Source: Diacronema lutheri (taxonomy: Eukaryota > Haptophyta > Pavlovophyceae > Pavlovales > Pavlovaceae). Taken from it: a stretch of DNA of 64,000 nt. A program made the translations under genes and the position numbers. The stretch lies in contig JAGTXO010000083.1 of assembly GCA_019448385.1 (NCBI GenBank), forward strand, positions 1-64,000, given 5' to 3'. Under the pieces are notes generated by a model. The model did no database searches. It worked only from the letters and a program-made list of their open reading frames with translations, and was not told the DNA's origin. Shown piece by piece: positions 1 to 9,223 of the stretch; the first letter of the stretch is position 1, and each line of letters starts with the position of its first letter.

Positions 1-36
1 ACGACGCCATGCTGTATAGGCGCCATGCTGTCGAGC

Positions 37-385
37 CGCCATGCTCTGAGGCGCCGCCGCTTTTCAAAAGGGTGTAGGGTGTAGGGTGTAGGATGCAAAC
101 AAGCCCTCCCCACATCTGGGCCCGACGTCATTCCTTCTTTCGTCACAGCGTCATTCCTTCACTCCCTGTAGGACTTTCGTAACCGTACTTATCCTACACC
201 CTACACTATGCAAATACTTAGAGAATAGATACATCCTACACTAAGTAAAGGTACTCGTATGTGAGTAACGTCACGGCTTCGAAGAAGGAATGACGTCGGG
301 CCCAAATGTGGGGAGGGCTTGTTTTGCATCCTACACCCTACACCCTACACCCTTTTAGAAAGCGGCGGCGCCTCAGAGCATGGCG
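37..385. repeat. Foldback element with ~105-bp inverted arms
   Basis: The sequence from 37 to about 142 reappears as a nearly perfect reverse complement at about 280-385. Each arm carries three copies of the heptamer TGTAGGG (left) or CCCTACA (right), so the arms are also locally repetitive. The loop of about 135 bp is AT-richer than anything else in the window and holds further partial copies of the CCTACAC motif. This layout fits a non-autonomous foldback or MITE-type element, but no target-site duplication is obvious. The three heptamers resemble telomeric DNA but are too few and occur in both orientations. Confidence 0.7.
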
Positions 386-466
386 CCCGCCCGCTCGAGC
401 CGGACCTCCGCGCAGCCGGACTCGCCCCGCCCCGGGCTGCTCTGGCTGGGCGACGTCGTGCGCGCC

Positions 467-765
467 TCAGAACGCCGCGCTCGCCACGCGCACGTAGCCC
501 TCGTCCGGGTCCGGCTCGGGCGCCGCGTCGCGCACCGAGCGCGACGCGGCCTCGACGCCCGGCGTTTCGGCACGCGAGGCGACGGATGCCTCGTCCGGCC
601 GGCCCCACGGCAGCTGCAGCTCGAGCTGGCGCTGGATGATGCGCGGCGTCGCCACGCGCCCGTGCTGCACCTCGCGACGTCGCGCGCGCACGTAGAGCAC
701 GATCGCCACCGAGCCGCTGAGGCCCATCATCGCGCCGAGCAGCACCGAGATTGTGGTCTCATTGT
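467..765 (-). CDS. Orphan C-terminal exon, possibly of the ABCG transporter
   Basis: This minus-strand exon encodes about 99 residues: one clear membrane helix (around TTISVLLGAMMGLSG) followed by Arg-rich and then acidic cytosolic sequence, and stops at 467-469. A splice acceptor (CAAGCAG) lies just upstream and sets a phase-1 start. No 5' exon is recognisable in the adjacent 766-9,200 minus strand. A single helix plus tail is what an ABCG half-transporter has at its very end, and the minus-strand ABCG gene at 28505-30262 lacks exactly this part. The link is inference; it could be the tail of an unrelated membrane protein. A connecting exon of roughly 40-60 residues would still be missing. 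Confidence 0.4.
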
Positions 766-941
766 CTGCTTGGGCGCGAACGGAAAACGCGCGAAGGGTG
801 GCGACGAAGATCGTTGGGTTGGGTTGGGCCACCGGCTCCCGAGGATTGCTTGTGGCGCTCGACTGACCGTTGGCCCAGCTTTTTTTTTTCTCGAACCTAC
901 TGTGGAGCCGCCTGCAGCGTGATCTCCCGCGCACAACGACC

Positions 942-3330
942 ATGGCCGCCATCGACCTGCGCGCCTTCGACGCGGCGCTCGTCAACTGCGAGATCGTGAG
1001 CACGCGGCCGGTCAAGCCGAGCGAGCAGGCGCGCACGGTCGACAAGCTGAGCTACGGGCCGTCGCGCCGCGCGCTCGCCTTCGTCTCGCCGCCCTGCGTC
1101 GTCGACTGGCCCGAGCTCACGGGCGACGGCAACTTTGGCACCATGTACGGGCCGACGGACGTCGACAAGGCGGCGTACACGGCCGGCGTGACCGACAAGG
1201 AGCTGCCGATTGAAGGCGCGCCGCTCGCGCAGATGGACGCCTACTTTGGCGCCCTGCGCGCCATCGACGATCAGCGCGTCGAGACGGTGCACGCGCGCCA
1301 GAAGGAGCTGCTCAACACGCGCGGCCTCTCGAAGGAGGAGGTGCGCGGCAAGCTCTCGCCCGCCGTCAAGCCCAAGTACGAGGACGACACGCTCGCGCAC
1401 ACGCGGCTGAACATGTCGACGCGCACGTTCACGTGGGCGGGCTCCGAGCGCGTCGTGCCGCTCGTCGACGCGCGGCGCGAACCGGTCGACGAGATCCGGC
1501 ACGAGGACGTCTGCGCCATCGCCACGCAGCTCGACCGCGTCTACACGGGGCTCACGGGCTCGATGTTTGGCACCAAGTGGAACGTGTGCGGGGTCATGCT
1601 CCTGAAGCGCGCCGAGCAGCGGCCGCAGCCCGGCTCGGACGCCTTCGCCTCGTACGGCGTGCCCGCCTGGGCCGACACGTTCGACTCCACGGGGCTGTAC
1701 GTGCCCGACGAGCGCGAGCGCGCGGCGGCGCTCGCGGCGGTGGCCGGTCTGCGCACGGCGCGCGCGCCGGCCGGGCCGGGCGGGCGCGAGCTCGCGCGCG
1801 CGCAGGGCTACCATCGCGCCGAGCGGGCTGCGAGCGCGGCGGCGGCGCGCGCGGCGATGGCCGAGGGCGGCCAGCAGTGCGCGCTCCACGGCGCGGTCGT
1901 CAAATCGGCGCTGCGCGGCGTGGGCAACCGGCTGCATCTTTGCGACGCGCCGGGCGGAACGGGCAAGACGTTCGTCGAGCGCGCCATTATCGCCGCCGTG
2001 CGCGCGGATGGGCACGCGGTCGTCGTGGGCGCGTCCTCGGGCGTCGCCGCCACGCTGCTGCCCGACGGCCGCACCTTCCACTTGACCTTCAAGGTGCCCG
2101 GCGGTGCCGACTCCGACGGGCAAGCCGTTCAATGGCGTGCCGCGCTCCGAGCGCGGGCGCTCCCTGGCCGCCGCGGCGGCTGGTCGTGTGGGACGAGGCG
2201 CCGATGCAGACGCGGTGCCACCTCGACTCGCCTGATCGGTGTTTGCGCGACGTGACGGGCGTCGACGAGCGCTTCGGCGGCGAGACGCTGCTGCTCGCCG
2301 GCGACTTTCGCCAGTGCTTGCCGGTGGTGCGGCGCGGCTCGCGCGCGCAGATCGTGCGCTCCTGCCTCAAGTACTCGGCGCCGTGGCAGCACGATCGGCA
2401 GCACGCCTTGGTCGAGAACGTTCGCGCCTCGAGCGCGGCGCGCGACACGGGCGACGCGCTCGGCGCGGGCGAGTGGGCGGAGCTGCTGCGCAGCCCCGGC
2501 GACGGCGCCGTTCCCGCGGCGGTGCCGGCGGCCGGGGCCATGCCCGGCGCATTCCCGCTCGATCCCGTGCAGCTGCCCGAGGCCGTCGGCGGCGTCCCCA
2601 TCCGCGTGGGCTCGGCCTACCCGACGGAGCTCGTGACGACTTTGTCCACGGCGCGACGTGTTGGACCGACGACGGCTCGCTGTGCGACCGCGCGGTGCTC
2701 TGCGCCAAGCAGACGGACGTGGCGCGGATCAACTGGCTGGCGATCGGCCGCTTCCCGGGCGCGGCGGCGAGGTGCGCGTCGGCGGACGAGCTGGCGCGAC
2801 GACGGGGCGGGCAAGCAGATTGCGCTGGCGTCGGTCGAATTCCTCGACTCGCTCGAGCACGCGCAGATGCCGCACCGCGTCCTCGACCTGAAGCCCGGGA
2901 TGGTGGTGATGCTGCCGCGCAACCTCTCGCCCGGCGAGGGGCTGTGCGGCGGCACGCGGCTGATCGTGCGCGGCATGCGCGCCGGCGGCCGGCTGCTCGA
3001 GTGCGCACGCCCCGGCGCGGCCGCCGGGCGCGACAGCACCGTGCTCGTCGCGCGTGTCGACCACCACTCGCCCGACGACGGCACGTTCGCGCTTGTGCGG
3101 ATGCGCCGCCAGTTCCCGGTGCGGCCGGCGTAACGAGGCGCAGGGGCAAGCGCTCGGGTGCGCGGGCGTGTGGCTCGCCGAGCCGTGCTTCACGCACGGC
3201 CAGCTCCACGTGGCCGCTTCGCGCGTCGGGCACACGTCGCGCGTCCGCTTTGCGCTCGGCCCGGACCTCGTGACGCGCAGCGTCGTCTTCAAAGAGGTGC
3301 TCCGCGCGGTCAGCGGTGGCGAGGCGGCGG
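942..3330 (+). pseudogene. Frame-disrupted PIF1-type helicase with possible SSB-like N-terminus
   Basis: An ATG at 942 opens an intact frame to about 2121. Its first ~250 residues resemble, from memory, an uncharacterised ssDNA-binding-like family of nucleocytoplasmic large DNA viruses (low certainty). Helicase motifs follow: Walker A DAPGGTGKT (about 1945-1971), Walker B WDEAPM (about 2189-2206), GDFRQCLPVV, a DRAVLCAKQTDVARIN stretch, FLDSLEHAQMPHRVLDLKPGM, RMRRQFPV, and the final AQGQAL and HGQLHVAASRVG motifs. They lie in three different frames, with switches near 2122, 2175, 2640, 2810 and 3130; the last also lacks about four conserved residues before NEAQGQAL. No introns explain the switches, so I call it a decayed gene; a cluster of sequencing indels is the alternative. 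PIF1-like helicases are common in large eukaryotic mobile elements. Confidence 0.75.
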
Positions 3331-4841
3331 CGGCGGCGCTCGCCGCGGCCGCCGTCGCCGCCGCGCGCGAATGCGCGGCGGCGGCGCGCGGTGGCGGCGG
3401 GCGCGGACGGCGCGCGCGGCGCCGGCGGCGGGCGGCGCGCTGGCGGCGGGCGCGCCGCCGACGCGCGGTGCTGGCCAGCACCCGCCGGCGCGACGCCCGC
3501 CGCGCCGCTCGCGCCGACGCGCAGCCGTCGGGTGCTCGCCAGCACCGCGCGCCGCGCGACCGGCCCGCGTACCTGCGCGCCCTTCTAGGGCGCGCAGGGC
3601 GGCGCCAATGCGGCCGGCGCGCAGGGGCCTCACGCTGGCGCGCTGCCCGCCGCCGCGTGGGTCGCCGCTGCGCGCGTGCCGTCGGCGCTGCCGCCGCCCG
3701 GCGTCGCGCTCGCGCCGCAGCCGCAGCCGCCGCCGCCGCCGTCGCCGCCGCCTGCCGCCTGCCGGCAAGCTGGGCAAGTGCGCAGCGGCGGCGACGGCGG
3801 TGCGCGACCCGGCGAGCAGGCGGCGCGCCGCCGAGCCGGGGGCGGGCTCCGTGGGCGACGAGGCTCGCCCGCCACTCGCACTACTCGCGCGCCAAGTGCG
3901 CACAACGCGCCCCCCCCCCCCCCCCACCCCACCCCCCGATGAATTTAATGCTCATACCATGGCGTCGCGCCACGGCAGTACGCCCGTGGCCCCGGCGGCC
4001 AGCCTCGCGCCGCTACGCCGTGTCGTCGCGGCCGGCGCACACAGCGAACTGTGTTTCCGCGGCACATGCCCGGCTGCTCGCGCGCTGCAAGCTTGCCGAA
4101 CTGCTCGCGCTGGAATGGCGCGTTGCGGGCGTGCCCGCGCACCGCGCGTGTGCCATGCGCGTTCCGGGAGCGCCGCGCCGCGCGCCAAAGCGGCGCGCGG
4201 CGGACGTGCGGCCTCGGGCCGAAGAGGGGCCGGCGCGACCGGCCGCGAGGCGGGCGCAGACGCTCGGCGTGCCGGTCGATGCGTCGTCCAAATCCGCGTC
4301 GGGCGGATGCGCGCCTGGGCCGGCGCTGCGTGCAGTCGGCGGGGCCCGGCCACGCGCTCGGGCGTAACGTTCGCGCCTGTTCGGCCGAGGCGCACTCGCC
4401 GTCCCCTCGCGCCGGCAACGTGCGTGCGGGCCAGCACGCAGGCAGCGTACGATGCCACGGCAGCGGCGAGCGCGTCCCCGCCGGTGTGCCGCTCGGCGCC
4501 CCGTCACGCGCAACGTGCGCGCCGCCCGCTGCATGCGCACGCATACGCGCGCTGGCAGCGTGCGCAAAATTGCCCGGGCAAGATCGTCCCGCGCTCGCGC
4601 CGCCGACGCATCATTCCATGTGTCCGTTTCGGCATCTGCCACCATCCACCAGCCCTCGAAAGCCGGCTTGCGCGTGGGCGCCCGTCCGGTGCGAGAAGCG
4701 GCTCGCGTCCTCGCGCGGGGCGCCTCCGCGCCAGGCGCCCGGCGCGCGCTCGTCTTGCCGCGCCACCACGCTGATCTGCGCCCAACCCTCGCTCGCCAAT
4801 TCCCCCGTCGTCCCTGCTGCGCAGCCCGCAACAGCGCGCGC
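3331..4841. other. G+C-rich spacer without a supportable gene
   Basis: About 1.5 kb of almost pure G+C sequence. Open frames exist on both strands but are Arg/Ala/Pro-rich shadows without family features. A 16-bp perfect palindrome (GGTGCTGGCCAGCACC) sits at 3468-3483 with a degenerate copy about 55 bp later. A poly-C tract interrupted by A occupies about 3910-3938. The distal part presumably contains the upstream region of the ubiquitin-specific protease gene. Confidence 0.5.
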
Positions 4842-6512
4842 ATGGCGCGTGCACGGCGCGGCGCCTTGAGCAAGTTTTACGTCGTCGGTCGGCAGCCTGT
4901 GGAAGACGCGTTTGACGGCCCGATGTGGCCGGTGAGAGTGCCCGGCGTGCCGCGTGGTGAGCGCCTGCACGGCTTGCCGGGCTCGGCGCGCGCCCAGCCA
5001 GCCTCCCTCCATCCCGCCGCAAACCGTGCGTGCGCACCCCGCACACCCGGCGCTGCGCGGCGCGGCGCAGGCGCGAAAAACGAGGGCAGCGCGTGCTACA
5101 CGACCGTCCTTATGCAATCGCTCTTCGCCCTGAACATGCTCCGTGCGATGCTTCGCTCCGCTTCGCGCCGTGCCAACAGCGTCGAGAGGGCGCGTTTTCG
5201 GGACTTTGGCACGCTGATCGAGGACACCAGGGCGCCGACACGGCTGTGTCTTGTGTCCGTCATCGACGTCATCTCGGGCCGTGGCGCGCGAAGGACGCCG
5301 CAGGATGCCGCTGAGTTCTTCCGGTTGCTGCTCGGCCGAGTGCCCGGGCTCGCTGCGGCCTTTGAAGCCGACACACGCGTCGGGCCAGTGCTCGAGCAGA
5401 TCGCCGTGCCTTCAGAGGCCGGCGAGGGCATCGCCGTACTCGTCAGCGTCGGCGGCGATGCGGCGCGCGCGCTTGCACACGCTCTGGGGGGCGCCGCTGG
5501 GCCGCCGCGGGATCGCCACACGAACGCGGGCCACTCGGGCGTGCTCACGCCAGCCAGCATTGCTGTCGAGGCGCCGCGCACGACGCGCGGCAATGGCTCG
5601 CAGTGCAAGAACAACCGCGCGCTCGTGTGCGCGCCGCGGCTGCTGCTCGGCGGGCGCGACCACCTCCCCGTCGCCGGCGTGGTGCACGTGGGCGAGGGGC
5701 CGATGAGCGGGCACCTTGTCGCCATCGTGCTCCGCAACGAGGCTTGGTTTCCGTGCGACGACTACAACGTGCGGCGGCGCGCACGGTCGCTCGGTGCCGC
5801 GACCGGCGGTCGAGCGCAGCCGCGACCGCCCCGTCCTCCCGCGCGGCACGCGCGCGTGGCCTGAAAGCTCGCGCGCGCGCCTGCCGCACGCACGCGCGTT
5901 GCCCGCGCAGATCTACAACGTGCCTGAGTCCGACGCGCTGGCGTGGGCAAGTGGTGCGAGCATGCTCGTTCACAGCCGGCTCGACGTGGAGCCGTTGGAC
6001 CCGGCGCTGGGCTCAGCGTCACCGCCGTCGGCCGCATCGCCTGCGTGGCCGAGCTCGGAGCCCGACGCGCCGACCTTGCCGGCAGCCTGGCCGCGGGTGC
6101 GGCAGATGGCAGCGGTGCCAACAGATGCGACGATCGGCATCGCGGAGACGGCTGCAGACATCTCTACGGCGGCGATCGGCCCAGCTGCGTGCGAGGCCCG
6201 CCAAGTTGTCTCCGTGACGCGCGCATTGCCAACAGCGGTGAGTGCGTCCTCGTCTCCGGCGGCCGCTGTGCCCCCCCCCCCCCCCCCCCCCCCCCACACA
6301 CACACACAACTCTCCCTACCTTCTTCCTCCTTTCGCACCTCGCACGCGCACGCCGTCCGCTGTCCGCTGTCCGCGGCCCAAATTGCCTTGCGGAAGCCGA
6401 GCAGGCAGAGCCCTGCTTGGATGGCTCCAGCGCGCATCTTGTGGATGGCGACGCTGTGGGCGAGCACGGACGCTCAAATGTGACCAGTGGCGCGCACGTG
6501 CACGTGCGCTAA
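4842..6512 (+). CDS. Compact ubiquitin-specific protease (USP/C19 family)
   Basis: Proposed exons 4842-4956, 5071-5768, 5911-6237 and 6405-6512 give 415 residues; all four junctions are GT-AG and keep phase. The USP Cys box is KNEGSACYTTVLMQSL with catalytic Cys47. The His box reads VVHVGEGPMSGHLVAIV (His253), followed by a WFPCDDYN stretch carrying the Asp. The core between Cys and His is only about 205 residues, short for USPs, with no finger insertion visible. Role by family: removes ubiquitin from proteins. The third intron holds a 25-base poly-C run before its acceptor. The start codon and last exon are the least certain parts. It lies inside the proposed mobile block beside SUMO/ubiquitin-type protease domains of the giant gene. 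Confidence 0.72.
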
Positions 6513-7288
6513 CTGGACGTCGAGCGTGTGCGCCTTGTCCGCACTTGTGCACTCACGTGCGTCTGCGGCGATCTGCCCGGCGTAGTAGTCCGCGCGCGCG
6601 GGAGCCGCGTCGGCAGTAGGAGCAGGATAACGTACTTGCGCCTAAGGAGGACGGCGAGAAGTGCGGCTTTTCGCTCGGGGTCTACCATGCCGCCGAGGTT
6701 GGCGCTGGCGCGCGTGAGGCAGTCGGAGCGCGCTGGGCCCGGGTTGAAGGCCTCACCCCGGGGGACGGGAGGATTCAAGGCGCCGAGCCGCTGCGGGTGC
6801 GGCGGGAGGCCCCGGGCGGGTGTGCTAATGCGGCTCGATGGCCGCCTGCCGGGGGGGGGGGGGGGGAGGGGGGGGGGGGGGGGGGGCGTTGGGCCGCCCG
6901 CGGAAACGGAGGTGAGCGTGTGGGAGCGGCGCGCGTCGGCGCGCGCGGCTGGCGTGCAGCACGGATAAGTCTTGTGTGGACTTCGCGGGGCGGATCCCGG
7001 TGCAGGGATTGCCGACGTAGGCCGCGAGCGCGAGCAGGGCGGGGATGAAGACGGATGATGGGGTTGGGGCCAAGGCCGCCGCACCCGCAGCTATCACGGT
7101 GGCAGCGACCGCCACGGTCAGTGCGAGGCTCGCGTGGCCGCTGCGCGGGCAGCTCGCCCGCCAGGTCCAGGAGGGCCGGCCTGCGGCCTCAGTGCCCAGC
7201 GTTGGGCATGTCAGCGTCTGCGTCTGCGGGCCCGCCACTGCGATGGCGCATTGAGCCTGGCGCACCAAAACGCAATCGGTCCGCCGAT

Positions 7289-7319
<31 letters not shown>

Positions 7320-7880
7320 CGAGGCGTGCGCGGGGGCTTGGGGTGGGCTCCGGGTGCCGGCGCTGTGCCAGCGGCGGGCTTGGTTGACGCCGTCTCGCCG
7401 GGGCCCTTGCGCCTTGCGGCGCGAGCGTCGCGGAGGGGCGTCGGCTGCGCTGGCTCCGCGTCGGCGGTGGCGTGGGGCAGGCTCTTGTGGAGGGCGGAGC
7501 GCTCGCGCACGAGTCGGTTGCCAAGGCGGGCTGTCTGCGTGCCGTTGGGCTGCGCTTGGGCAGGTAGGACCTGCGGCCTCGGGGGCGGGCGGGTTTTCGT
7601 GTTGGGCCAGGCGGCAACGCGCACCGGCCGTGTTCGCGGCCGGCAGGCGGACGTCCGCAGCGGGGCGGAGAATGCGGGTGAAGCGCTTGCACGGGCGCGG
7701 TTCGCACCTGGCGGCCAGGCGATCACGAACCGTTGGGTCGCCCGGCTGTTTGGTGGAGCCGAGGGCAGCAAGGATAGCGAGCTTGGCCGCCTCATCGGTG
7801 ACGAGCGGCACTGTTGCCCAGCTCTGTACCTCGAAGCCCTGGATGTGCAGGCGTCGGGGAAGTTCCCGGCAGCGTCGCCT
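6513..7880 (-). CDS. Doubtful minus-strand membrane-protein gene
   Basis: Three minus-strand stretches look more protein-like than their surroundings: about 7880-7690 (around VQSWATVPLVTDEAAKLAIL), about 7265-6970 with two hydrophobic segments (around LALTVAVAATVIAAGAAAL and SVFIPALLALAAYV), and about 6800-6513 (around GGMVDPERKAALLAVLL). They are separated by poly-G tracts on the plus strand, which read as poly-C on the minus strand and would suit the introns seen elsewhere here. I could not fix splice sites or a start and recognise no family. It may equally be antisense noise; coordinates are approximate. Confidence 0.22.
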
Positions 7881-9223
7881 GCGTCCGTCGAGAGGCGGAC
7901 CGAAGTCGCGCCCGTGCCCCCGTTGGCGACACCGAGCTCTCGCTCGTTCACACCGGCCCGCCGACGCGGGCGCGTGGTGCGCGCGCGTTGGGTGCGTGTC
8001 TGCCTCGAGCAGCGTGCCCAGTCGCAGTGTGGGCGCGTGTCCGTCTGCCTCAAAACGCCACGTGGAGGGGAAGGCGCGGGGCGGGCTCGCCGAGGAGGTG
8101 CCGCCGCTCGCTGCCACCCGGCGCGGGCTCGGGGCAGCCGTCTTCGGGTGCCGCGCTCTTCGCGCCATGCACGAACGTTCCGCCGCGCTCGCAGCGCGCG
8201 AGCGCACACACAGAGCGCGCGGCGACCCCGGTGGGGGCAGTGCGTCCCGGTGGCACTCGCGGGCGCGCGCCTGGCCTGGGCGCAGCTGGGCGCGTTGCCG
8301 CCCGCGCAGCGAGCCGCCCGCGCGCCTCGCCGCGCGCGCGCTTCGTCGCACGCGTGCGCCCTGCATGCACGCGCACAGCGCGCGGCGGCTCGGCGCAGTG
8401 CAAGGCAGAGCGTGCTGCAACGGTTGCGAGGGCGCGCACGCGCGGCGCGGCGCGCCCCTGTGTGGTCGCCTGCGCGCGGCGCGTGGTCCGGACGCAGCTC
8501 GGTGGCGTGATGCCGTTCGTGCAACACAGTGCGCGTGAGAGCCGCACGTGCACACCTGCAGTGCAACGCGGCATTGCGCGCGTTGCGTGGGCGGAGCGCG
8601 GCTGGATGTGCTTGAGGTCGCGCAGCATGCCGCGCGCCGCGCGCTGTGCGGCGCAGCGAGTCGGCCATGCCCCTGGTCCTCGTCTCCGGGGGGGGGGGGG
8701 GGGGTGGTGGTGGCAACCATGATCCGCCAGCGCGTGGTGGGCGCCGTCCAACTCCCAGCCAGGATGCGCCCCGTTCTTCCCCGACACTCTCCGTCCAAAC
8801 CCGCCGCCCAGCCTGCCGCCGCACCCGCCGCCAACGCCGCCGCGCACCCATCCGCCGAGCTCACCTCGCGCGCGCTCGCGCTCACGCTGCGCGACGAGGC
8901 TGCGCAGGCCGGCGCGCGGCCGTGCAGAGCAGCGCAGGCCGGCGCGCGGCCGCGCGCGCGCGCTCACGTTGCGGCCGCGCAGCGAGCTTTCGCCGCGTCG
9001 CAGCCCCTCCGAGCAGCCACGATGCACGCCCCCGGAGGACGTTGGCCGCGCTCGGAGGCCGCGCTCGGGCGCGCAAAGAGAGGCGGCGCGGGCAAACGAG
9101 TAGGCTCGGCGCGCTGGCGGGTCCTGGTTGTGGGAGAGCGGGGCATTCTCCAGGGCATCATGTAAATTCTCCCAAGTATCATCCGGGCCGCCATCCGGAC
9201 ACTGACGTGCCCACAGTCTGCAG
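7881..9223. other. Spacer upstream of the giant gene
   Basis: No gene is supportable on either strand. It contains a poly-G run at about 8688-8704 followed by TGG repeats, and alternating GCGC stretches that keep several frames open. The last 100 bp are less G+C-rich and precede the ATG at 9224, so they probably hold its promoter. Confidence 0.4.

Noticed and set aside
61-93. Telomere repeat (three TGTAGGG units)
   Set aside because: Only three copies, mirrored at 331-353 in the opposite direction; part of a foldback element, not a chromosome end.
942-3330. PIF1 helicase as a normal spliced gene
   Set aside because: Frame changes of one or two bases occur inside conserved motifs without GT-AG pairs or removed sequence of intron length.
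3468-3483. 16-bp perfect palindrome as a recombination or operator site
   Set aside because: Self-complementary stretches are frequent by chance in sequence this rich in G+C; no repeat of the exact site elsewhere in the block.
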